Under the pieces are notes generated by a model. The model saw only the letters and a program-made list of their open reading frames with translations, made no database searches and was not told the origin of the DNA. A DNA stretch of 56,641 nucleotides from Bacteroidales bacterium UBA1187 (GTDB taxonomy: Bacteria; Bacteroidota; Bacteroidia; Bacteroidales; Paludibacteraceae). Below, piece after piece: positions 24,609 to 32,310 of this stretch. Made by a program: the position numbers and the translations under genes. The stretch lies in assembly GCA_002309835.1 (NCBI GenBank), contig DBYL01000018.1:1-56641 (forward strand). Reading direction: 5' to 3'. The stretch's first letter is position 1; every line of letters begins with the position of its first letter.

Positions 24609-26621
24609 TTATTCCTTTTCGTCTTCTTCGACACGTCTCATAGTAATCTCTCCAACACCGTCCAGTGTATACTCCGTCTTCGGATAACATCCGCGATAAG
24701 GAAGTTCCATCTCTGCATAGAAGTTATCTGCGTAATGGTTGAAGACAAAGAGGATGTGATTATCATTGACCATGTCTACGTCGTACTCCGTATTACCCTC
24801 ATGGTACAAGGGGAAGGTGCCCTCCTCTAAACGGATACCCAGCGATGAAGGCCATATGTTATCAAGCACACTCGTAGCTCGAATCGGGCCTACGGTTTGA
24901 GAATAGGGCTCTGAATGTACTACACCGTAATAATCAGTCCAATACGTTTCACCTTTCCTGGTATTGGTGTACATGATACTATCCGTCAAGAGCGTCTGTA
25001 CATCACTACCGTCGTAGAACTTAATCGTAATGCGATTGGAGTATTGCAGCCAAGCCACCTCGGTGAACTCATATTCCGGCCATTTGACAATCCGATAGTT
25101 TACATCGTACTCCCATTTGTAGTCCTCTACAGTCTCCATCTTTTCACCATCACTGGACCAGTATTCCCATGACGAATGGAACTCCGGATAATCAATAGAT
25201 ACCGAACCCTCTTCGATACCGATGTAGGATGTTCCTTTGATAACCGGCATCTCCATTTTTGCCTCCGGTATATATTCATTCCCTGCTTCCCTAAAGCGTG
25301 CGTAGCCAACGATGGTAAAGGCCACCGTTTTGGGCGCGGTGCTGTATGTGTATGAGCGCACGCTCTCGTACATTGCTATGCTCTCTCCCAAGCCTTCGTC
25401 ATAACTATCCGGATAGACCACTCTGGACGACGTTCTTACCGGCAAGCGGAACTCTACTTCCCATACATCTCCGCCTCCGACTTTGACGGGCACTTGGATT
25501 TCAGTAACGAGGTCGGCGTCAACGGCGCTCACGGCCTTGGCATAGACGATACCTTTACCTTCCTCAACGCCTTTGACGGTGATCTTGATTTGTCCGTTGG
25601 AATCGGTCTTTTTGTTCACTACGTCGCAGGACAACTCAGGCGAGTACTGCAGTTGTATCAACTGGTCGGCCAGCGGCTCTCCGCCGCAGAGCGCGGTAAT
25701 GGTCACCTCAGTCGTCTTGCCCTTCTCTATCTTGCTCTCTTTAGCGGCACCTTGCAGACCTATCTCGCACGGCTTATACTGAATCTCCAGCAAGCGGTCG
25801 GAGATCTGCCGTTTCTCGCCGTTTTGCAGCAATCCGTATAGATGCGAACTGAGATAAGACGTGTGTACTCCGAGGGAGGTATATACATTGCAGGGGCTTT
25901 CTTCCTTAAACATCTTGCCACCTTGGCGCACCAAAACACTATCTTTGACTTCCGCCCAGAAACCGTATATGCCGCAAGCCTGCGCGCATGTATTCACGGC
26001 CTGTCCGCCCATTTTGACGCGTGTGGCGATGCGTAAGTCTTTGATGCCCATCTTTTCCCATAACTCGGTCTCCAAGAAACGTCCGACGGCCTCCGAGATA
26101 GCTCCTTCGGAAGAAGCAGAACCGACATAACTGTCCATGACGCTAAAGACCGTCATCCAGTTGTTCACCTCTGCAGCGTAATCGCTGAAATGGTCCACAT
26201 AGAAGGTCACCTTACCTCCCTGCACGCGACCGATATCGGTGATGTACCAGCGCGCGGAATCAGCTACCCAATAGAGGATAGTGGCTGAGTCTTCAACTGC
26301 AGGCTGGTTCAGCGGCATAGACACCTCGATAGGCTTGTCGAACACCAGCCCTTCGGGCGAGAAATGGATCTGACCGTAGATGTCACCAGGCAGCGCACCT
26401 TTGGACTCATCGAGGTCCTCGGTATACTCCACCTTGACAGTAGTGTTCGCATCCACCGCCCCCGCAGGCACGACGAGTTGCACGCCATTGGACAACGTAT
26501 ATACGCCACCCTTGGCCTCGATAGTAGCTTCTGCGGTCTTTACTCGCGGCTCCTCGCCGTCCTTACATGCATTCAGCACGACTGCCATAATAGGCAAAAG
26601 GAAAAATAAGATGCGTCTCAT
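24609..26621 (-). CDS. Large lipoprotein with ZU5-like domain
   Basis: 670-residue predicted lipoprotein. The signal peptide MRRILFFLLPIMAVVLNAC ends in lipobox LNAC, so it should be anchored in the envelope. A ZU5-like domain (TIEAKGGVYTL... VPAGAVDANTTVKV) covers about residues 30-90, and bacterial Ig-like beta-sandwich sequence follows around residue 300-390. The rest is unassigned. The ATG at 26621 is chosen for the signal peptide; the open frame runs further into the promoter. It is the first gene of the dnaE unit, an odd pairing of an envelope protein with replication genes. Function unknown. Confidence 0.85.
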   Translation of the reverse strand: MRRILFFLLPIMAVVLNACKDGEEPRVKTAEATIEAKGGVYTLSNGVQLVVPAGAVDANTTVKVEYTEDLDESKGALPGDIYGQIHFSPEGLVFDKPIEVSMPLNQPAVEDSATILYWVADSARWYITDIGRVQGGKVTFYVDHFSDYAAEVNNWMTVFSVMDSYVGSASSEGAISEAVGRFLETELWEKMGIKDLRIATRVKMGGQAVNTCAQACGIYGFWAEVKDSVLVRQGGKMFKEESPCNVYTSLGVHTSYLSSHLYGLLQNGEKRQISDRLLEIQYKPCEIGLQGAAKESKIEKGKTTEVTITALCGGEPLADQLIQLQYSPELSCDVVNKKTDSNGQIKITVKGVEEGKGIVYAKAVSAVDADLVTEIQVPVKVGGGDVWEVEFRLPVRTSSRVVYPDSYDEGLGESIAMYESVRSYTYSTAPKTVAFTIVGYARFREAGNEYIPEAKMEMPVIKGTSYIGIEEGSVSIDYPEFHSSWEYWSSDGEKMETVEDYKWEYDVNYRIVKWPEYEFTEVAWLQYSNRITIKFYDGSDVQTLLTDSIMYTNTRKGETYWTDYYGVVHSEPYSQTVGPIRATSVLDNIWPSSLGIRLEEGTFPLYHEGNTEYDVDMVNDNHILFVFNHYADNFYAEMELPYRGCYPKTEYTLDGVGEITMRRVEEDEKE

Positions 26622-26641
26622 AGCACATAATTTTGCGAGTG

Positions 26642-26673
26642 CAAAGTTACTGCTTTTTTTTGAATTGTGCAAG
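26642..26673 (-). promoter_or_regulatory. Promoter of the lipoprotein-dnaE-yicC-gmk-nadD unit
   Basis: On the minus strand, CTTG (26670-26673) lies 20 bp before TAACTTTG (26642-26649), followed by CACTCGCAAAATT, which resembles the leader dyad of nadE. Confidence 0.7.
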
Positions 26674-26833
26674 ACTTATGTAAAAAATATTTTTGATATT
26701 TTTCTTATCATCAAATTCCCTGCCCAAAGAGTCTATACGCTTAACATCGGTGGCGCACCCGACGCGCATCGGTAACGCGTCGGAGGCGTTCCATAGGATA
26801 CCCATACCATATCCATATGTTACCCATATGATA

Positions 26834-26861
26834 AAGCGCAATTTTTGCTAAAATTGCGCTT
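26834..26861. repeat. Perfect 12-bp stem hairpin
   Basis: AAGCGCAATTTT (26834-26845) and AAAATTGCGCTT (26850-26861) pair perfectly around the loop TGCT. There is no T tract, so it is not a standard terminator. It is followed by two copies of the self-complementary GTATATATAC (26867-26876 and 26880-26889). The stretch 26690-26911 has no gene I can support. Confidence 0.7.
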
Positions 26862-26911
26862 ATATAGTATATATACTACGTATATATACTGTTTTTGTTG
26901 ATTTTTAGTCA

Positions 26912-27044
26912 TTATTTAAGCTCTGCGCCGGTGACGGTATAGGCCTTACCGTTGCGCTCGATGAGGAGATGACCATTGACAATACGCTTGATAGTATCAG
27001 CACCGGCGTTGGTATTGTCGATAGCCGTAGGCACCTTATGTGGA
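26912..27044 (-). pseudogene. C-terminal remnant of a secreted-protein gene
   Basis: The last 43 codons of a lost gene remain in frame to the TAA at 26912-26914. The encoded tail contains TAIDNTNAG, then IVNGHLLIERNGKAY and ends TVTGAELK. Such tails, with the pattern N-G-x-L-x-I-x-x-N-G-K-x-Y, close many secreted or surface proteins in Bacteroidales as I recall. No start codon or upstream body is left; a stop in another frame and unrelated sequence follow upstream. Confidence 0.6.
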
Positions 27045-27048
27045 TCCT

Positions 27049-27144
27049 CTAAAAAGTGAAGGCGAGGGCGAGGCCGTCAGCACCGATGGAGTAACGGAGT
27101 TGTACAGCAGCGCGATCGTACCGATATAGCAACGGATGGGACAT
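27049..27144 (-). pseudogene. Short ORF behind an intact promoter, probably a gene remnant
   Basis: A 31-codon frame from the ATG at 27144 to a TAG at 27049 lies behind a good promoter. Its end, VQLRYSIGADGLALAFTF, has the alternating pattern and terminal Phe of an outer-membrane beta-barrel strand. There is no signal peptide. It is most simply the fused ends of a deleted gene, though a real small peptide cannot be excluded. Confidence 0.4.
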
Positions 27145-27172
27145 CGTTTGGGTCTTCGATTTTTTCAACGTG

Positions 27173-27204
27173 CAAAGATATACAAAATAATTGATACACG
27201 CAAA
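27173..27204 (-). promoter_or_regulatory. Orphan promoter in front of gene remnants
   Basis: On the minus strand, TTTG (27201-27204) lies exactly 20 bp before TATCTTTG (27173-27180), followed by CACG. It matches the consensus but drives only the 31-codon frame and the decayed tail. It is divergent from the GH3 promoter, with 34 bp between the -33 boxes. Confidence 0.65.
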
Positions 27205-27238
27205 TAAAATGACAAAAATGAAAGAAAAATGCAAAATA

Positions 27239-27270
27239 TTTGCATATTTGCAATTTTTGTTGTAATTTTG
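27239..27270 (+). promoter_or_regulatory. Promoter of the GH3 gene cluster
   Basis: TTTG (27239-27242) lies exactly 20 bp before TAATTTTG (27263-27270). AATTTTGC (27264-27271) and GCAGAATT (27275-27282) form a dyad with one G-T mismatch at the expected transcription start, as in front of nadE. Confidence 0.75.
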
Positions 27271-27296
27271 CCCCGCAGAATTGTGTGGAACGAAGT

Positions 27297-29144
27297 ATGG
27301 CAAAGAAGATAAAACCCTATTTGGATCAAGAAGGACGAGCGCTGCCTTATCCATGGCTGATCAATACAATGCTGATGATCGTAGGAGGAATGCAGACGCT
27401 GCGCCTGCGGTTCTGGAGTCGTAAACCTCGGCATACGGCGGAGAAGACGCTGCGCGATATACTGACCATTTCCCGCGATACAGTATATGGTAAAGAGCAT
27501 CATTTTGACCGCATATTAAGTGCTACCTCTGCGGAGGATTTATTCCGATTATATCGGTTGTATGTGCCTGTGAATGAGTCGTTTGAGACGCTGCGTCCCT
27601 ACGTAGAGCGTCATAAGAACGGTGAGGAGGATATTCTGTTCCCCGGTAAGCCGGATATGTACGCGACGACATCGGGTACGACGAGTGAACCGAAATGGAT
27701 CCCGATGACCCATAAATACCTCAAGGACGTATATGGCAAGATGAGTCATATATGGACGTGGAACTTCGTCAAGCACCGTAGCCGCATTTTCGGCGGACAT
27801 ATATTCACGACGGTAGGTAAGGAATGCGAGGGGTACGCGCCTGACGGAACGCTTTTCGGCGCCGTGAGCGGTGTGCTCGTGCGGGACATCCCGTCGATCA
27901 TCAAGAAACATTATACGGGGCCGGCATCCGTGATGTCGATACCGGATTACGGCGCACGAAACTACACACTGATGCGATTGGCGCTGCAGCACCGCGACGT
28001 GACGCTATGGGCCACGGCGAACCCCTCGACAATACTGGAGTTGCTGCGCACGCTGAACGAGAACACAGAGGAGATGCTCTATGATATAGAGCACGGTACG
28101 ATATGCGAGGACTTCGAGATACCTTTCGCCATCCGCGATGAACTCGACCAATATATCGCTCCGCGGCCGGAACGCGCAGCAGAGCTGCGTAAGATATTGG
28201 CGGAGAAAGGACATCTGTATCCGAAAGATTTTTGGCCGTGGTTGCAGTACCTGAGTACCTGGAAATGCGGAAACACGAAGATATACATGGATAAATACAT
28301 GGACCAGTTTGACTGGGACAAGACGTATTACCAGGAGTTAGGGTATATCGCGACGGAGTGCCGATTCGGATTTTCTCTCGATGACACCAACGAATCTGTG
28401 CTTTTCCCGCAGTTCCATTACTATGAGTTTGTGGAGGAGAGCGAGATAGGTAGTCCGCGTAAGCATTTCCTGCAGATCGACCAGTTGGAGTTAGGCAAGC
28501 GCTACTGCGCGTACGTGACGACCTATGCGGGTCTATTCCGATATAACATGAACGACCTCGTAGAGGTAGGTGGCAAATTCAAGAACACGCCGACGGTCCA
28601 CATGGTGTCGAAGGTGAACGGTATTGTCTCGATGACGGGAGAGAAACTCTACGAACCGCAATTCATGGACGCCGTGCATCAAGCGGAAGAGGAAACGGGT
28701 ATCAAGACGAAATTCTTCGTTGGATTCGCGGATATTGAGGAGTCGAAATATCATTTCTACTATGAGTTTGCAGACGAGAAGATGAAGCAAGAGCAAGCGG
28801 AAGCATTCACCAAAGTGGTGGACGAGAAGTTGCAGCATATCAACCTCGAATATGAGTCGAAGCGCCAGTCCTTCCGTCTGCATGATCCGGAGACGCATAT
28901 CTTATTATCGAACGCGTATGCGCGATTCAAAGCCGCATGTCTGAAAGACGGTTTCCGAGACGGTCAGTTTAAATTCAACCTGCTGATGCAGGATGAGAAG
29001 CGTAGGAACAAATTCAACCTGTTGCAGCGCTGGGAGAACCGTATGGAGCAATTCAGCGAAAATATCATCAATAGAGCCGATAAAATCGATGAGAGACGTA
29101 AAGAGCGTGCTAAACGCAGACAAGATAGAAGCCGTCGTGCTTGA
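27297..29144 (+). CDS. GH3-family acyl-acid amido synthetase
   Basis: 615-residue protein of the GH3 (auxin-responsive promoter) family within the ANL adenylating superfamily. The ATP-binding motif TSGTTSEPKWIPMT lies near residues 122-135, with YYQELGYIATECRFGFSL and VSMTGEKLYE further on. Plant members join amino acids to carboxylic acids through an acyl-AMP; bacterial substrates are mostly unknown. The C-terminal tail is very rich in Arg and Lys. The ATG at 27297 follows the promoter leader; an open frame upstream reads through the promoter and is not real. It overlaps the next gene by 56 bp. Confidence 0.9.
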   Translation: MAKKIKPYLDQEGRALPYPWLINTMLMIVGGMQTLRLRFWSRKPRHTAEKTLRDILTISRDTVYGKEHHFDRILSATSAEDLFRLYRLYVPVNESFETLRPYVERHKNGEEDILFPGKPDMYATTSGTTSEPKWIPMTHKYLKDVYGKMSHIWTWNFVKHRSRIFGGHIFTTVGKECEGYAPDGTLFGAVSGVLVRDIPSIIKKHYTGPASVMSIPDYGARNYTLMRLALQHRDVTLWATANPSTILELLRTLNENTEEMLYDIEHGTICEDFEIPFAIRDELDQYIAPRPERAAELRKILAEKGHLYPKDFWPWLQYLSTWKCGNTKIYMDKYMDQFDWDKTYYQELGYIATECRFGFSLDDTNESVLFPQFHYYEFVEESEIGSPRKHFLQIDQLELGKRYCAYVTTYAGLFRYNMNDLVEVGGKFKNTPTVHMVSKVNGIVSMTGEKLYEPQFMDAVHQAEEETGIKTKFFVGFADIEESKYHFYYEFADEKMKQEQAEAFTKVVDEKLQHINLEYESKRQSFRLHDPETHILLSNAYARFKAACLKDGFRDGQFKFNLLMQDEKRRNKFNLLQRWENRMEQFSENIINRADKIDERRKERAKRRQDRSRRA

Positions 29145-29640
29145 CCTGGACGGGACGCTGTACGACAAGCGTGGTCTGGCCGGTAGGATGGTGCGCCGCC
29201 TATGGTGGTGTCTGCCGTTATTAGCGGCCGACAGGATGGCCCGCGGACGGTTCTGGTTAGCCATCGTGCGCACGCATTGGCATCGCCATGTATATCTGCC
29301 CACAATGGTCGATCTCATCGGGAAATATCATCACCCGCGGCCAGAGGCGCTGCTCCTGATTGAGGAATGCCAGAAACAGGGCATCAAGATGGCCGTCTAT
29401 TCGGATTACGGGTGCGTAGCAGAGAAACTCGCGGCGCTGCATATCGATGCATCGCAATTCGAAGTGCTGATCGATGCACCTTCGTTAGGGCTGCTCAAGC
29501 CTTCGGCGAAAGCCGCGCAGCGGGTATTAGAGATGCTTGGCGCGAAGCCCGAGAAGACGCTGTTTGTAGGTGATAGGGATGAGAAAGACGGAAAGGCAGC
29601 GAGAGGAGTAGGTGCGAAGTTTTTGTTGATTGAAGATTGA
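29089..29640 (+). CDS. HAD-family hydrolase
   Basis: 183-residue haloacid-dehalogenase-type hydrolase, probably a phosphatase. Motif I is LDLDGTLYD near residue 15-25, motif II is in YSDYG, the motif III Lys is in LKPSAKA, and motif IV is VGDRDEKDG. The ATG at 29089 overlaps the GH3 3' end by 56 bp; a GTG at 29110 is an alternative. The substrate is unknown. Its stop lies in a GATTGAA heptamer pair just before the acyltransferase start. Confidence 0.88.
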   Translation: MRDVKSVLNADKIEAVVLDLDGTLYDKRGLAGRMVRRLWWCLPLLAADRMARGRFWLAIVRTHWHRHVYLPTMVDLIGKYHHPRPEALLLIEECQKQGIKMAVYSDYGCVAEKLAALHIDASQFEVLIDAPSLGLLKPSAKAAQRVLEMLGAKPEKTLFVGDRDEKDGKAARGVGAKFLLIED

Positions 29641-29648
29641 AGAATGAC
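29628..29648 (+). repeat. Tandem heptamers GATTGAA at the HAD/acyltransferase junction
   Basis: GATTGAA, GATTGAA and a degenerate third unit GAATGAC. The HAD stop and the next gene's ATG (29644) lie inside. Confidence 0.6.
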
Positions 29649-30501
29649 GAATAAGCGATATATTGATCTGAAGGTGGTGCCCGGCACATATGTGCCTCCG
29701 GTGAAGATGGATTATCCGGAGGAGGATCCGTATGTAGGTTTGTACAAACCTGTGTACGACCGCGATTATCCGGCTATCGATGCGAACTATCCGTATGTAG
29801 ATGATTCTCTGCGCAATAGATTGCGTCTGTTCTGGGCGGCGTGGGTAGTACTGCCGCTATTAGGACTTATCCTGCGCGTAAAATACGGCCTACGATGGAC
29901 CTTTGAAGTGCCGCTGAGTACGTATAAGAAAGAATTAGCCAACGGTGCCATCACCGTCGCTAACCACTGCTACCGGCATGACTGCGCATCGGTGCTGACG
30001 GCCTTAGGTGGCATCCGATTCAAGCATTTACGCATCCCTATGTTCGCTCCGAATTTCCGCACCAAGGACCAGTTCTATCTGCGCATCGTAGGCGGAATAC
30101 CTATCCCTGAGGCGGATGGGGGACTGAGTGCGATGAAGGCGTTTAATGCGGCTTTCGATGAGTTCCACCGTCGCGGATACTGGTTTCATATATTCCCCGA
30201 AGCGAAACGCTGGGACTGGTATAAGCCTTTGCGACCTTTCCAGAAAGGTGCCTTCACGATGGCGTATAAATATAATATGCCGATCATCCCTTGCGCCGTG
30301 ACCTACCGTGAGCGGAAAGGTATATGGCGCTGGTTCGGTTCGGCCGAGGAACCGCTGACGGAGGTGCATGTAGGTGCGCCTATCTTCCCGGATACTACTC
30401 AACCACGGGCTGCGGAGACTGAACGATTATTGAACGAAACACACGAGACTATATGTCGCTTAGCGGGAATAGAACACAATACGTGGCCGTCGCAGCTCTG
30501 A
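29644..30501 (+). CDS. PlsC-like lysophospholipid acyltransferase family protein
   Basis: 285-residue acyltransferase of the LPLAT/PlsC superfamily. The catalytic NHCYRHD (N-H-x4-D) is near residues 107-113, and the FPEAKRW motif, related to FPEGTR, is near residue 185. A hydrophobic segment lies at about residues 62-80. It should acylate a lipid-type acceptor at the inner membrane; the acceptor cannot be read from sequence. Its neighbours, GH3 synthetase and HAD phosphatase, suggest a lipid-modifying unit. It overlaps the EamA gene by 49 bp. Confidence 0.88.
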   Translation: MTNKRYIDLKVVPGTYVPPVKMDYPEEDPYVGLYKPVYDRDYPAIDANYPYVDDSLRNRLRLFWAAWVVLPLLGLILRVKYGLRWTFEVPLSTYKKELANGAITVANHCYRHDCASVLTALGGIRFKHLRIPMFAPNFRTKDQFYLRIVGGIPIPEADGGLSAMKAFNAAFDEFHRRGYWFHIFPEAKRWDWYKPLRPFQKGAFTMAYKYNMPIIPCAVTYRERKGIWRWFGSAEEPLTEVHVGAPIFPDTTQPRAAETERLLNETHETICRLAGIEHNTWPSQL

Positions 30502-31406
30502 TTGTCTCGATGATCATTTGGTCGGTAAGTGGCATCGCTATCAAGCATGCATTAGCAGTATTACCGCCCTTCACGATGATTGTCCTGCGGTTTGTACCTT
30601 CAGTGCTGCTGATGCTTATCATCGGTCTTATATGCCGTAAGAGCCCTCTTTTCGGCTTGCAGAAAATAGACCGAAAAGACTGGCCGCTGTTTCTGATTGC
30701 GGGTTTCTGTCAGCCGTTTTTGTATTATCTACTCGAAACCTTTACGTACGATGCACTGCATAGTCCGACTATCGCGGAGACGCTGCTGAGTACCAGTCCG
30801 TTGCTCAGTCCGATCTTTGCGGCAGTGTTGTTGCGCGAACGGGTGACGCGCAATAATATCATCGGAATAATCCTCTCTACTGCCGGTGTGTTCGCACTTT
30901 CGCTGATAGGAAGCAAAGATTACTCGATAGGTAATTATTGGGGTATTCTGTTAGCTTTTGCGGCGGTCTCGGCAGCGGTGATCGACTCCATCATGATGCG
31001 GAAGGTGCCGGCGAAATATACGTCGTTGACATTCATCTTCTATGCGCAATGCGTGAGCCTGCTGTTCTTTATTCCACTGTGGCTCTGGCGCGAAGGAAAT
31101 ATAGTATTCAGCCTTCAACTTTCAGAAATCAGCTCTCAACTCTCGTCTATTAGCTCTCCGCTAAGCATAGCTTTGCTATGCGTGGCATACTTGACGGTTT
31201 TCGCCAGCGTGATAGCGTTTATCCTTTTCTGCTTCGCATTACGAAAGGTTGGCGTGACACAAGCGAATGCTTTCAACAACATCCGTCCGGCTTTTACGGC
31301 GCTGTGGATGTTCCTCTTTTTCGGCGAACACCTGCCGCTTGGCAAGTGGATCGGGATGGCGCTGATTATATTCGGTCTTTTCGTTTGCCAGCGGAAGACA
31401 GATTAA
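30453..31406 (+). CDS. EamA/DMT-family transporter
   Basis: 317-residue membrane protein with about ten helices and two EamA repeats, typical of drug/metabolite transporters of unknown substrate. A degenerate heptamer repeat (31112-31167) encodes the Ser/Leu-rich SLQLSEISSQLSSISSPLS loop between helices. The start at 30453 overlaps the acyltransferase by 49 bp. It ends 93 bp before the 5-alpha-reductase gene, which has its own promoter. Confidence 0.9.
   Translation: MSLSGNRTQYVAVAALIVSMIIWSVSGIAIKHALAVLPPFTMIVLRFVPSVLLMLIIGLICRKSPLFGLQKIDRKDWPLFLIAGFCQPFLYYLLETFTYDALHSPTIAETLLSTSPLLSPIFAAVLLRERVTRNNIIGIILSTAGVFALSLIGSKDYSIGNYWGILLAFAAVSAAVIDSIMMRKVPAKYTSLTFIFYAQCVSLLFFIPLWLWREGNIVFSLQLSEISSQLSSISSPLSIALLCVAYLTVFASVIAFILFCFALRKVGVTQANAFNNIRPAFTALWMFLFFGEHLPLGKWIGMALIIFGLFVCQRKTD
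31112..31167 (+). repeat. Degenerate heptamer repeat inside the EamA gene
   Basis: Eight units of seven bases with recurring CTCTCAA, CTTTCAG and CTATTAG forms, read in frame as a Ser-rich loop. It is less perfect than the folC repeats, so it is probably older. Confidence 0.55.
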
Positions 31407-31432
31407 GAAAAAATGTACTATTATTAAGATTG

Positions 31433-31464
31433 TTTGTATATACGAAATATATTTCGTACCTTTG
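31433..31464 (+). promoter_or_regulatory. Promoter of the steroid-reductase-like operon
   Basis: TTTG (31433-31436) lies exactly 20 bp before TACCTTTG (31457-31464). The spacer is almost wholly made of an 18-bp palindrome. TTTGCAC (31461-31467) and GTGCAAA (31476-31482) form a dyad at the transcription start. Confidence 0.75.
31441..31458. promoter_or_regulatory. Perfect 18-bp palindrome in the promoter spacer (candidate operator)
   Basis: TACGAAATATATTTCGTA is fully self-complementary and lies between the -33 and -7 boxes, touching the -7 box. A dimeric repressor bound here would block the promoter. No regulator gene is adjacent, so the protein is unknown. Confidence 0.6.
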
Positions 31465-31498
31465 CACGACTTTGTGTGCAAACTAAATAACAAACAAT

Positions 31499-32308
31499 AT
31501 GCCGATAGAAAACATTTACTCTATTGATTTCTTTTACGATCTGCTCTACATCATGTTTTTGGTGGGTTTGGTCGTTTTTGTATCCTTGTATTTCGTAGAT
31601 GCCGGTTACGGCAAGATGCGTTCCGAGAAATGGGGACCAGCTATCAACAATAAGGTAGGTTGGTTCTTAATGGAATGCCCGGTATTCTTCGTGGTGCTGT
31701 ATCTGTATTTCAAGTCCTTCCCGTTGTACGGAGGTGTGACGAAGATGGCGCCGTACTGGTTATTCTTCCTGATTTTTGAGTTCCACTATTTCCAGCGTTC
31801 GTTCATTTTCCCTTTCCTGCTGAAGGGTAAAGGGAAAATGCCGTTGCTGATCATGCTGCTCTCTGTAGCATGGAACCTCATTAACGGATATATCCAGGGT
31901 TATTGGTTGTTCCACCTTGCTCCGCAGTATTATCCGGAGTTGTATACACCGAGTTGGGTGCTCACGCCGCAGTTCATCATCGGTACGATCATCTTCTTCA
32001 CGGGTTGGATCATCAATATGCATTCGGATCACGTGATTCGTCACCTGCGTAAACCGGGTGACACGAACCATTACCTGCCGAAGAAAGGTATGTATAAGTA
32101 TGTGACGAGTGCGAACTACTTAGGTGAGATTACCGAGTGGCTGGGATTTGCTATCCTCACATGGTCGTTGGCCGGCTTGCTGTTCTTCTGGTTCAGCTGC
32201 TGCAACCTTGTGCCGCGTAGCCACGCTATCTACAAGAAATACGAGGAAGAATTCCCCGATGAATTCGACCGAAAGAAGTTGAAACGAATTATACCATTTA
32301 TTTATTAA
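31499..32308 (+). CDS. Steroid 5-alpha-reductase-like membrane protein (SRD5A family)
   Basis: 269-residue membrane protein of the 3-oxo-5-alpha-steroid 4-dehydrogenase family, with six or seven hydrophobic segments. Residues important in human SRD5A2 have counterparts: Glu59 (in MECP), Tyr97 (in FHYFQRSFIFP), Asn173 and Asp177 (in INMHSDHV), and Asn206/Glu210 (in SANYLGEITEW). The family reduces a 4,5 double bond conjugated to a 3-keto group with NADPH. Other substrates such as polyprenols or enoyl lipids are possible. It is the first gene of a three-gene operon, 2 bp before the flavin reductase. This is the best-conserved clue that the operon acts on sterols or bile acids. Confidence 0.88.
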   Translation: MPIENIYSIDFFYDLLYIMFLVGLVVFVSLYFVDAGYGKMRSEKWGPAINNKVGWFLMECPVFFVVLYLYFKSFPLYGGVTKMAPYWLFFLIFEFHYFQRSFIFPFLLKGKGKMPLLIMLLSVAWNLINGYIQGYWLFHLAPQYYPELYTPSWVLTPQFIIGTIIFFTGWIINMHSDHVIRHLRKPGDTNHYLPKKGMYKYVTSANYLGEITEWLGFAILTWSLAGLLFFWFSCCNLVPRSHAIYKKYEEEFPDEFDRKKLKRIIPFIY

Positions 32309-32310
32309 TA

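Noticed and set aside
26690..26911. Mobile element ends or an attachment site
   Set aside because: There are palindromes and TA-rich repeats, but no integrase or transposase gene and no target-site duplication that I can see.
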